The notes under the pieces were generated by a model. The model searched no databases, had not been told where the DNA came from, and saw only the letters and a list, made by a program, of their open reading frames with translations. From Luscinia megarhynchos (lineage: Eukaryota > Chordata > Aves > Passeriformes > Turdidae), in assembly GCA_034336665.1 (NCBI GenBank), contig CM067569.1, positions 21,459,820 to 21,523,819 on the forward strand: a DNA stretch of 64,000 nucleotides. Direction: 5' to 3'. Shown here piece after piece: positions 25,605 to 36,505 of the stretch; position 1 is the first letter of the stretch; each line of letters opens with the position of its first letter. Made by a program: the position numbers and the translations under genes.

Positions 25605-28129
25605 AAAGGATATATGATAGTAACAGATGTGGTGTTTGAACTGTATTTTAATGATAGAATTGTAATCTCTTCCTTTGTTGCTGGGTGAAAAGCTGATGCA
25701 AATTCTGCATTGAATCTATGGGTTCTGTGTATATGCATGTATGTGGGCACACACAAACACACAGAGATGAGCACTTCTCATCTAACAATAGAAGATCTGT
25801 TAAAGACAAGAAGGCTGTCTATATGTGGATCTCATGAGTGGACAAATTCAAATCTGGCGTGTGTGAACCTACACCAGAAAATGTCCTTGTAGTAATTTTT
25901 TCAGAATGCTTCTAATGTGGATGTTGCCACTGTTGCTGCAGTAAGATTGCTCGTTAAGGTGTGAGGAGTGCTCATTTTGACTAAAAACTGACCCCATTCC
26001 AGTATATAAAACGGCTTTAAAGGTAATATTTCACATATCTAAAAGTCAAAGAAATGTGTATTTCCTAAAATAAAACCATTATTGTGTGGTGGTGCCAAAT
26101 CAAGAGACTGATACTACAGATTCATGTGCACAACCTGTTCAGTTTTAATACAGTGGGGCAGCAGTGCATCTAAAATAGTGAATCTAAATGAGAGCTAAAA
26201 TTGCTGGTCAAATGGTAATCCGGAGTAACTTGTGTTTTAGGGGTTCAGAACACCTGATAAGGGAGCACAGTACAACAAAGATCTTGGTTCATGCCTTACA
26301 TTGTCAAGTTTGTTGATTGAAGGCAGAGACTATTCATAGTACTTAAACTTTGTTTTCATCTTCACAAAGTAACTCACCTTTTTTGTGCTTAGGGGAAGGA
26401 AAGTGCAACTCGACGCAGTTCTGTGCAGCCTTCAGGTGTGTTTAGCTTTATGTTTTGTGATTTTTCATTGGTGTGTTTTTACAGTGAGTGTAAAAGGTAC
26501 CTGGATCTTTATCTGCTACTGTTTAGTTTCAAGTTTTGAGTCCTGTAACATACAGGCGGGTCAAACCTTGCCATTTCAAATATTTGCTAACCTGAAACAG
26601 AGCATCCTGACTCCAGCATATTGCTAAAATTCTGTGTTGGCAATATATGGGTTAAGAGTTGGTTGGGAAATGATGCAGAGTGTGTGCACCACAGGCGAAT
26701 TTCCAATATAATTTTGTTATCTCAGAATTTAATTCCTTTCAGGAGGACCAGGCACTATCCTACATATTTTCCCCTAACTACTGTTGACCTGTGAATTGCA
26801 TTACAGCACTAAAATTCCTGATAAACAAGAAGGTTGTCTTTTCCTTGATAGTTGTACTTGTTCTCTTATGCACTTTGCAGTGTCAGTTTTGTCTGTGTGC
26901 TCTTGCACTATCCCAGAGGGGAATGAGCTCTTGCTTTTACTATCTTCAAAAAATGCTTCACAGAATTGCAATAGATGATTCTTGTGAAAGGCAGGAGGAT
27001 TCCTTGGCCATGCACTCTCACAGAATGCTCCATGCCACAGGTGGTTGGCAAGAAGGAAATCCACTTGCCTTGTTCAGTGTGTGTGTTTCCTGCAGACCTG
27101 GCTTGTAGCTGGAGTCTGTGCTGCTGACACTTGTGAATCAGCTGATTAGCAGCTTGCAAGAGTTGCCTCGCTTCATGGAAATCGCGTATTCCAGAACTTC
27201 TGCTTTTCTGTTTAGTCTCATTAATTCTGGGAGAACAGTAGGCAAAAGAAGCTGAGAAGTAAATGAAAGATATGTTTACTTCAGAACTGCTTAATGGCAC
27301 AGCTGTGGCAGCAGAGTCCTTCAGGCAAGACCTGGTTCTAGGAAAGATACTTGTCTTTGGAGCAGGACATACTTCATCTGGAAGCTGCCAAAGGCCAGTA
27401 CTTGTGGAAGCTGCACTCAGCCCTTTAGCAAAGACAGGAATGGTAAGTGTTGTTCTGCTCAGGCTGCCTGATGCCCTAGCAGTTGGCAAAATACAACCAA
27501 ATTTTTTAATAACATTGTAAGAATGTCTGATATAAGCAGAAATGAAGGGCTGCTGAAGGTACTCATCATCATGTTAGATCACTGTCTGTGTCTCTGTTTT
27601 ATAAGCTGTTTAATTTATCCATCTGGAAAGGTGGTTGATGGAAGCAAACTCCATTTGTATCAGAATGGTAAATAGAAAGAATGGCTCTGGCAATCTTCTG
27701 TAGTGCTGAGGGTGATCAATTATGCATTTAAATCAATGACAAATCCTCTTTCAGTTACAGCAGTCATCAAGCTCTCACGAAGGAGACAAGAAAGAAGACA
27801 ACCTGTAGCTTAACAAAAGGGAAGTCCTTACAGATCTTTGTTACCTTTTAGTTTATCATTTGATACAGAATTCCTGTCTGTAAAGCAAATGCTGAGAAAC
27901 ATTTGGCTTTTACTGCCAGTGTAAAGGAAAGCAGAGCCATGCAAGACAGGTTTCTCTGACACAAGGCTGGGAGACCTGTGTCTGTGAAAATTAAACTGCA
28001 GTAGACAATAAGGTGCATTTGGAAAGGTGCATTTGAAGGAAGTAGGTGGAAAGAGTTTGAGGGACCCCATCCCAAAACATTTTTATTCTAAACCCATGTT
28101 GTGAGAGCTTATTTATTTTTGAAATGTCA

Positions 28130-28151
28130 AATTACTTCCTTTGAAGTAATT
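28130..28151. repeat. Hairpin 1: perfect 9-bp inverted repeat, 4-nt loop
   Basis: AATTACTTC, loop CTTT, then GAAGTAATT. It sits 26 bp from a second, longer hairpin, in the KAT6B-DUSP29 spacer. Confidence 0.8.
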
Positions 28152-28174
28152 AATAGTTGAATTTCTGAATTCTA

Positions 28175-28210
28175 AATCCAGAAATAATATTTCCCTATTA
28201 TTTCTGGGTT
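28175..28210. repeat. Hairpin 2: 11-bp perfect stem, extendable to 14 with one wobble
   Basis: CCAGAAATAAT and ATTATTTCTGG flank the 8-nt loop ATTTCCCT. One T-G pair and two A-T pairs extend the stem outward. The stem is too short for a typical pre-miRNA. Confidence 0.8.
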
Positions 28211-28410
28211 GGTTGTTTTTTTTCAGTGGTTTTTTCTTTTTCCATCCTAATACAGGTATAGGGATACTTACTTTGCTTAAAGTCCCAGAGTTTGTGTATT
28301 TCTATCATGAATATTGTTCACATTGTGATGCCTAATCTGTACTCAGTTTTTAGCAGTAGTTTAGTTATGTTAAATGTGGTGTGCTTTTCTGAGAATTTAA
28401 ATATAAGGTG

Positions 28411-28416
28411 TTTATT
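28411..28416 (-). terminator. Candidate DUSP29 poly(A) signal (weak)
   Basis: TTTATT on + gives AATAAA on the DUSP29 strand. It is the first canonical hexamer I found after the stop at 30039, implying a 3' UTR of about 1.6 kb. A variant hexamer closer in could be used instead. Confidence 0.3.
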
Positions 28417-30038
28417 TATGTAGATAAATCCAAATGATAAATCAAAAGCATTGCATTATGGTTATCTGCAGCCTTGGCTACAGGTAGTGTTTGAAGATGA
28501 ATGATTTACTGGGTTTTGAGCCCCAAAAGGAGGTGAAGGAATAGAATAGCCTTCATACTAGAGGTGGCCAGCCTGTGAAACAGTGCTAACATCTACAAAG
28601 AATATATCAAGGTGTGCTCAACTCTGATTAGTAGCCTATCCTTGCAGTTCCCAATGGCACATTTCTGCCCTGTACTTTTTTTGAGTATCCAGACTTACGC
28701 AGTTCATACTGTACTAAAGTTCCTAAGTCCCTTGTCAGCTGGTAAATACCCAGGGAACTCTCGTGTGCTTGATGGCCAGGCCATTCCTCTTAGCACTGAG
28801 CAAATACCTCCTATCCTACACATTAAATTAGGTAAAATTCTGGTGGGGAGGGTTAGGACCTCACCTTTTGCAGATGCAGCAAAGCTAAATGTGACTTAAT
28901 TGGGATCCTCCTCATTTTAAGAATAACAAATGCTGGCAAAACTCATTGTTTCAAAATACAGTTGGTGATAATTTATATTGAACAGGGTAAATTGAATAAG
29001 TTAAGGCAGAAAATTTGTCTGGTGTCCCCATTAGTGTGTTAGCAGCACTTCTGTCAGCAGATGTGGTTATTGTAAAATGTAACCATGTGGGAGCACAGCA
29101 ACCTCTTAAGATGGCTAAAGCTGAGATAGAAAGCTTTTGGTAGTGATAGATATGAGCAGTGTCTGGAAGCACTGCAGCAGCTTTCTTCTGCTGTTAGGTC
29201 ACTGAGAGGCTTTTTTTAAAAGACTTGATTGGTGCCTCTTGCCTTTTCTAAAATCTCATTAGAACTGGTTATAATACACTATTAGTTAGGGGGCTGTTGG
29301 AGCTCTAAAAGTTCAGCATTGATCTTCATCATAACAATGTAAAGAACATGATTCAGGCAGTTGAAGGATTTAGGACAAGTTAAGCAATTAAAACTGAAAG
29401 TCCTAGAATGTCATGTGTATGTATATCCTTGAGTTGTTGTCCATTGTAGCTGCTCATGCATCTGACCTCCTCAAGGGTGTCACTTTGTTTCTAGTTCTCA
29501 TGGTGCAGTTGATCCTCACGTAGAGGCTCTCTAACTGCTGAGCTGCCCTGGATTATCACTGAAAAAATAAGTGGAATTGCCAGGAAACAGCACAAAAAGG
29601 CAAACTCCTGTAAAACCCTTCAGGACACTGGACTAAACAATTTGGTGTTTTTCCTGCAAGATTTCTTCAGGAGTGCCTGTCTGCACTCCTTTAAAGGCCA
29701 TGGGCTCGATTTAGGATCAGGATTTTGGGGGTACTCAGCTAGGAGAGAGTTTTAAGTTCTGCTTGCTTTTGTGTTGTAAATGTCTGTGGGCTTTTTGCAG
29801 AGAGAAAAACTTATTTGTTGGTGTAATAAAGAATTCTCCTAAGGCTGGAACTTTCTAAGATGATGAGTTTTAAATTTGGTTTCCCTTTTCTCTCATCTTG
29901 ACATTGTATTTTGAAACTGCTTTGGTTTTTTTTCCTAGCAAATAACAAATGCTCCTTGTGACTGTGTAATTAACTACACCTTCTCCTCCCTCCTTTTATG
30001 GAGTTTCTTTTCCAGCAGCACAGCCGTGCCAGGACATG

Positions 30039-30286
30039 CTAGATGGTGGTGCTGTTCTGCTGCTCAGCAGGTGCTAGGCTGTTCTTGCTGTTCCTCCTCT
30101 GCAGCGCCAGTGCTATGTCCAGCTCTCGGAGCTGCTTCAGGAAGCCGCGGTTTGGCATGATGCAGCGGTGCCGTGACACGTGCTCAATGGCATCCACCAC
30201 GGTCATGTTCTTGTGAATCATCAGGTAAGCCAGGACCAGCGTGGCCGAGCGGCTGCGGCCCATGGCGCAGTGAACCAGCACCTTGC
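30039..30286 (-). CDS. DUSP29: DUSP29 exon 3: catalytic P-loop and C-terminus
   Basis: This 248-nt exon starts with two bases of a split Ser (A|GC) after acceptor TTTCCACAG. It encodes [20 protein letters not shown] then [20 protein letters not shown] and [20 protein letters not shown]. The signature HCxxGxxRS is intact: Cys codon 30267-30269, with Arg six residues on. The AYLM motif after the P-loop is typical of DUSPs. The C-terminal tail after QRRNSK is polar and ends in TTI; it differs from the acidic mammalian tail as I recall it. The stop is TAG. Confidence 0.96.
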
Positions 30287-33200
30287 CTGTGGAAACAGAG
30301 GGACACGTGGTGACACGGGGTGATCCTGCCTTTGGACAGCAAAGGGTTCTCTAATGCCCTTGCTCTCTTTGGTGTTTGACTACCCTTACTGGCACTCAAT
30401 AAGCCTCTCTTCTCACATATGGGAAAACTGAGGCTGTAAATCTTAGACCTGAACACCATCTACAGTAGGGATGATCCATTTAATCCTACACCAAATTTCT
30501 TTGTATTTGCAGAGAAGGCTTGGGGGCTGCATTAAGTATCATAGCAAGCCCTGCTGCTGCCTTGTCTTACATGCCTTACAGACAGTGTATGTAATTCTGT
30601 GTTTGGGAATAATGACCAAAGCACAAGGGTTTGGGAGGGTTTGGTGTGCTCTCAGACTGTACTTCCATGAGAATAAATGGAATGCATGGGGAATGACTTT
30701 CTCAGTTCTAATTAGACACAAAAAGTAACCAAATTTTATTTTGTTTTTTTGTTCTGACAATAATGTCCTTTGAGATCTAGACTGCATCACTCTATGCCCA
30801 TTTCTGAGGGCAGAGGATAAGAAAGGAGGCCATAGCTATATAACTAGGGAGTGGAAAGAAACCACCTCCTGCATGATAGAAAAGCTTCTGCAGAAATTTC
30901 TGGCTAGCACCCTATTGTGTTGAATGCAAGTAATGTTTCACCACCACCATAATGAGTGTTCTAATGTGATCATCTCCTTACAGTAGGAGCCTGTCTCGTA
31001 TCCTGTGAGTGCAGAATCTTTGCCAGGAGTTTTCATCTCAGAATAAACATGCCACAGTTTAGCTCTGTGACACTGCCTGGCTTAACTTGGGGCTTCCAGA
31101 GGCAGAAGGTCCTTGGCTTTGGATAGTAACAAGGTTGTAAGTCAAAGTGGAGCCTTCCGTGTTAGCAGTATCTGGGGGAGGTGGAAGAAGAGAGCAGTAA
31201 GTGGGTTCAGGTCTGATTGGCAGGTTTTGAAACACTTCAAAAGAGTTCCAAAAATGATTCAAAGCCCTTGAGGGGGTCTCGCAAAAGGTTGAACTGCTGA
31301 AGGAAGTAGATTTGGAGCACACTCTCTAACACCCTACTAAGCAGAATTGCCACAGGAGAAAAAAATAAAAACTGTGCTATCAGGGCCAATAATAGTTTAT
31401 CTCTGTCAGCAATGCCTAGTGAGAAGTGCTGGGTGCAAAGTCATGACTCCTGCTGATTAACTCCTTTGCTTCCAGGCACAAGAGGATGCCTTGGCACAAG
31501 TAACATTGCTGTGTGATGGATGCATCAAGAACTGCCAGCACTAAAGGATTAATGGTTACAGTCTGCATCCTAATCCCAGCAGATAGTCTTTGAGGCATCT
31601 TGGCAAAATTCCAGTCCTTCTGATAACTAAAAGTGCTTCTTCCTCTCCTGGAAAATGATAATCCATTCTATTATTACTGCAAATATTTGAAGTGGATGAA
31701 AACACTCATTTGTTTAGCCTTTCAGTGCTTCTCTTTAGAGTTTCCCACCTTGTAAATCTGTTGCTGTTGAGGTGATAAAAACATGATGGGACAAGGAATG
31801 CTTTGCTTTGTGTGGGTGGCAAATGCAGGAGAAAATACAGTTTCATCTTGTTTTAACAAAAGCAAAAAATGGCTGTACTATCTTCTGAAACATCCACTGG
31901 TTTGCAGAAGAGAAAGTCTGTCCTTTGCTGTGTGTGGATAATCAAGAGCCAACTACCTATTACAGCAGAACACTGACACTTTTCTGCAGAGCCACATCCC
32001 TTCTGTACTACTTTGTAGTCTCTTCCATTCTAATATAAGGACCACTTATTCCCCAAAAGGGAGTCTGCTCCTGCAGTCTTGGATTCTGACCACTTGTATC
32101 TTCAAGGTGTGCCAGAATATGCAGTATTAGTGCACAGAGAGAGATCTGCTGAGTGGTGACAGGTCTCTGAAATACTTCATTTGCTTGACTTAGGTTTGTG
32201 TTTCTTCAAAATTTGTCTAGATGTAGCACTCCTTTTCCAGAGTCAGTTGGAGCCATGAATGTTGAGGTGTCTTTGGTCAAAAGCCTCAGGTCTTTTTTTC
32301 TGTCTCATATATTTCTTCACACTTTGTTTTCTTTTAAAATCTCTGTCTTCAGTATATTTTCCCCTGACATTTTAGCGTGAAGTGAAAATGCCATTCACCT
32401 CTATTCTACCTTCTGAAGAACTAAAATTCCAAAGGAATGAGTATTAAATCTGTAGCTTAGTAGGAAACCTAAGAACTTCTTTAAAAATGCCTTCATTTCG
32501 TGTTACACAGGCCTCACTGATAAAAATGTTGAGTTGTTCTATGGTCTGAATTGCATGTGTTGGGAGAGCTTTATGCACAGCTGAATGAGAGCATGCATAA
32601 TTGTGACCCTTTAGAGTTTGCCTTTAAATCTTACTCTTATAACTGTTCTTCTGTCCATCAGCCCATGCTTAAACCCTGCAAACACCATTCTGATCAGGGA
32701 GTTTCTTCACCATCATGAAGATTTTGACTGTTTTGACAGCATCCAAATTGCCAAGCTTTCTGATCTATTTTAGAGAGGGCTTTCTTCATTAGAATGACAA
32801 CTTGTTTCAACAGCATTGACTATTGAGCATCTTCCCAGCAAAAATCATTATCTGAAGACATCTATTCAATTAATTTGATCATTTGGCTGAAGGTCATACC
32901 CCAGATACAGCCAGAGTAAATTCATTAACACATACATTCTGGTCACACAAGCTGAAGCTTTTTCCTTTCTTCCCCTTTCCCTCTGCATTTGCTCAGTTCT
33001 AATCTAAAGCAGCAAAGCAATGCAAAGATGTTACTGGTCAGAAGTATTCAGCACCACACACTGAAGTTCCATGTCATTACCACGGGAGATAGGTGCTTGG
33101 TTACTTCATACAAAATCCTGTTTAGGAACCTGGATGTTCTTTGTCAGTCAGGAAGGTGCACACAAAATAGCCTGTTCATTTGGCACTTGAGATGCAGAGC

Positions 33201-35113
33201 ACCTCTCTGCACTAAATATGCATTCACAAATCATACATTTACACAGTTGGAGGAGAGCACAAGGTACCTCTAGTCTTTTCTTCCATAGGAGGCATCAGTC
33301 CACACTTTAGCTTCTGGAGTCATTCTATTCTGTTAATGTATTGTAAAGTTATTGTCATGCTTTAAACCTCATTATCTTGCTGGGCCATGCATAGTGTCTT
33401 TGTGCCTATCTGTGGCTGTGGCTGGGATAAGAGGTGTACGTACATACCTTTTAGTTTTCCCTCACGAGAAAGTTGAGAGCTTGCTCTTTTTCTTCATGAG
33501 TATTACAGTAGTTCTTTATTTTATTTGGCTTCATCAGAAAAAGCCATAAGAATGTGACTGAAATCACTACAGCTACAGAAATCACTGCAATTTGTAGTAT
33601 CTACTTGAGTGCAGATTTTTTTGTTTGGTTTGTTTGTTCGCCCAGTCACTCTTTAATTTGATTTTGTGTTCCAGTGCTGGGCTGAAGCTTGCTGCTGTCT
33701 CAGGACTTCCTGGACTTCGATATGGTTTTGAACCAAAAAGGTTAATATCCCCCCCACCTGTCATCCTTTCCTCCTACAATATTTATTGGGAAGTAAGGCT
33801 TTTTTCTTGCCCTTGCTGCTTCCCTTGTGCTTGTTTCTTTACTTCAGTACAGCAGACTAAAGTCTTACAGGAACAGGAGGGTGGTGGGAATGAGGAAGTC
33901 TGCATTTCTTATTCCAGCTACTCCAGTCTGACACTGACCTCTGGCCTGCAGCCATGGCTAGACACAGGTGTGTTAGTTATCCTCTCCTTTCCAAAGGCAG
34001 TGCTTCAGACACACTTTTTTGAAACGCTGGCTATCTTTCTTCATAAGCAAGTACGCTCCTGAAGCAGTTTCTCCTGCTATTAGGACTTTGATTTTTAAAA
34101 CTGATCTGCTTTCAAAGTTTTCTCCTGAGCAAGGGAAGGGACTGTTTTGTGGACTGAACTTGCTGAAAGGGTAAAATTGTAAAGACCTAGCTGGCTATTG
34201 GAAGCAAGTCAGGTAGTAGCTGCCTGCAGCTGAGCTAGACAGCCAAGAACAGAAGCTGACACAAGGCTAGAAACTTGATATCTGACCCTCTGATAGTAAG
34301 GTCTCTGTAGGTCAGCAGGAAAGTTCTAAGTTTCTCAACTGGTTTCTGGTAAAATATCCTTCTGAGGTTTTGGTTTTTTTTTTTTAAAGTATGTGGGGAG
34401 AAGGAATAGGAATAATATTGAAAGTCAGTGTGAGGCCTAGACTGTAGCACTTCACATCAGTGTAAAACTTTCTGATAGAACACTGCTGGATATCAGCAAA
34501 TAATGAATTGTAGTAATCAAGCTGAGAAATTTCAAACACTTTGAAATGCTTCTAGATTACTGCTGTCAAAGCTGTATCAGTTCCCTGCTGCTTGGAAGAT
34601 GGCAGAAAGATAAATGTTACAGGTTGGGGTAGATCTGATGGTCAGGTAGGAGGGGTGGTTTCTGTATTTATAGAGAGAATCTAATGGTGCAGAGCATGAA
34701 GCTGTGGAATGACAGCATTGAATGTCTGAGACCACTCATGTTCTACTTCCACCACTATGCAACTAATATTCATTAAATCTGTCTTGATAGGGAAAAAGGA
34801 GGAAAAGACAGCATATTCATGGCACCTATGTGATGTTCAGTTGTCTCTGATGTGCTTTTGAAAGAGTCAAAACAACAACAAAAAAATCTATCAGATGGGA
34901 CCCCTTAATAAAAGCTGTGATGAGAACTTAGACAAAAGTGCTATTACATCATTGCCGTCTCTTAAACTGGTTACCTACTACTAGTTTTATTGTCTCTGTT
35001 AAACTATATTGGCCTTGTTTCATTCCCACAAGGTTAAATGCCATGGAACTGTAATTTTAATTAGATGTGGTAAATATTATACTGATCTGAACCGTTTTCA
35101 GCACCCTCCTTAC
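30287..35113 (-). other. DUSP29: DUSP29 intron 2 (4827 bp)
   Basis: Donor GTAAGG, acceptor CCACAG on the - strand. I see no coding exon and no clear transposon. An open frame of 145 codons on the opposite strand at 33625-34062 lacks similarity to anything I know. Confidence 0.9.
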
Positions 35114-35334
35114 TTCTTTCATCCTGAAGTGCATTATCAATGAATTTGGAAGCCGAATAAAAGAACTGGCTGAGGTCAAAAGTGGGGAGATCATCTGCTT
35201 CCACCCCGTGGTACTCCAGGCTCATGCTGCTGTAATATCCTGCTCCCGTGTCCACGTTGCGCTGCCCGTGCGCCGCGTTGAGGATGTGGGTGAATCCCTC
35301 CTTCTCCAGGCTGTAGCGATCCAGGGCAGTTTTT
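35114..35334 (-). CDS. DUSP29: DUSP29 exon 2: substrate-pocket and general-acid region
   Basis: This 221-nt exon completes the Glu split with exon 1 and reads [40 protein letters not shown] and [20 protein letters not shown]. The second Asp of EADD (residue 110) aligns with the catalytic general acid of VHR-type phosphatases. The exon ends one base into the Ser codon before the P-loop exon: AGA A|GTAAGG. The acceptor is TTTTACCAG. Mammals have Ala-Thr-Ala where this has Lys-Thr-Ala at the start. Confidence 0.95.
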
Positions 35335-36457
35335 CTGGTAAAACAAGAGCTGTCATGTAAGGCAAGAAGCTTCTTCAAGACTAGAAAAAGATTTAAGAAA
35401 ACCTCTAATTTGCTATGTTCTAAATGTTAGTGAAACTGATAATGCTTTAACTATGCACCATTTACCATTTTAAGGATCTTAAGATATTGTCAATCTGTTT
35501 GAAGTTGTCATTCTTTTTGGAGTTCCTAATTATCTACCCCAGGTCCTTAGAGCATGTTTAATATGAGTTTATTTTCATGATACCTTTCCATGTTGGCAAT
35601 AATGGTTTCAAGCCATTTTGTACAGGAAGAAACTTGAGATACAGAAAGAAATAGAAGGAATTATCTAAAGTCAGAAAAGGAAATCAGTGGCAGAACTTGA
35701 AATAGGACCCATGAATGCTGTTTTCCCCCTTCTGTCCCATCAAATGATATTGAAGATGCAATAAAAGAGTCAGCAATATGTGAATAGTAAAATCATCTGG
35801 GATTCAAAAAGCAGCTCTTCTTCCCCAAAAGAAGTTACTGAGTTTTTCTCCAATTCTATAAAAAAGCAAATATGGTTTTTAAATCCCACCTTGTGTGAAT
35901 ATAACTTCTTATCACTAGTCTATTTTACTGTCTTGTTTGGTTGAATCAGAGGTGTAAAGCAAAAAGAACCAGATAAGGAAATTTGATATTAGCCTTCAGA
36001 GGAAGCTGGAAGTCATGCATTTAGCCAAATGTTTACATTTTTTCTTGTCCTCTCTTTCCTTGGACAAGGCAAGTCAGAGAGGAGAGGAAAACTTAGACCT
36101 GTAGGTTCAATACCCACTGCAGGTGTTTGCTTTAGGATGAAATTCCTAAAAAAAAGTAGAGTTCGTGGCCAGGCATGTACAAACTTTTTTTCTTCCATTA
36201 CAGAAAACTTTTAGTATGGGAAAGTTTTGTTCTGAAAAAGCTGTCAAGTTTCATTAGTGCCTAGGAAAACTACAAAGCTTTTTACAAAAAGGAAAAATGG
36301 CATGGCCTTTATTCTGTTAATATATTTTCACATAACTTCTGCATGATGTAAAAAAGCTTTTTCCAAACAAAAGTACCTCTCTCCATGAATGTTTCCTGAA
36401 CACTTCCATGTGTAAATGTAGCTGCTGTCACGCAGGACACTGTGGTGGTCTACCTGC

Positions 36458-36505
36458 TGTGTTTCATAATTCTAGTGATATTGTGTTTCATAATTCTAGT
36501 GACAG
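36458..36505. repeat. 24-bp tandem duplication (2 copies)
   Basis: TGTGTTTCATAATTCTAGTG begins both copies (36458-36481 and 36482-36505). The first 21 bases are identical and the last few differ. It lies in DUSP29 intron 1. Confidence 0.85.

Larger units (their letters stand above)
25296..30038. other. Convergent intergenic spacer between KAT6B and DUSP29
   Basis: The 3' ends of the two genes face each other across this 4.7 kb. The DUSP29 3' UTR probably occupies its right part, but I could not fix its end. The first AATAAA on the - strand after the DUSP29 stop that I found is at 28411-28416 (TTTATT on +), with others near 28112 and 28081. A 9-bp hairpin at 25479, a (TA)7 run and two hairpins near 28.1-28.2 kb are listed separately. 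An open frame of 193 codons on the - strand (26908-27489) and overlapping ones on the + strand have no recognised similarity. Confidence 0.75.

Noticed and set aside
26908..27489. 193-codon open frame on the - strand in the KAT6B-DUSP29 spacer
   Set aside because: No recognisable domain or family, overlapping open frames on the other strand, no clear initiation or splice context. Most likely chance.
28175..28210. Pre-miRNA
   Set aside because: The stem is only 11-14 bp, too short for a normal microRNA precursor.
33625..34062. 145-codon open frame on the + strand inside DUSP29 intron 2
   Set aside because: Hydrophobic, Cys-rich chance-like translation antisense to a gene, without similarity.
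36105..36125. B-box-like GGTTCAATACCC suggesting a MIR or other tRNA-derived SINE
   Set aside because: No matching A box at the proper distance and no SINE core recognised. A short match alone is not enough.
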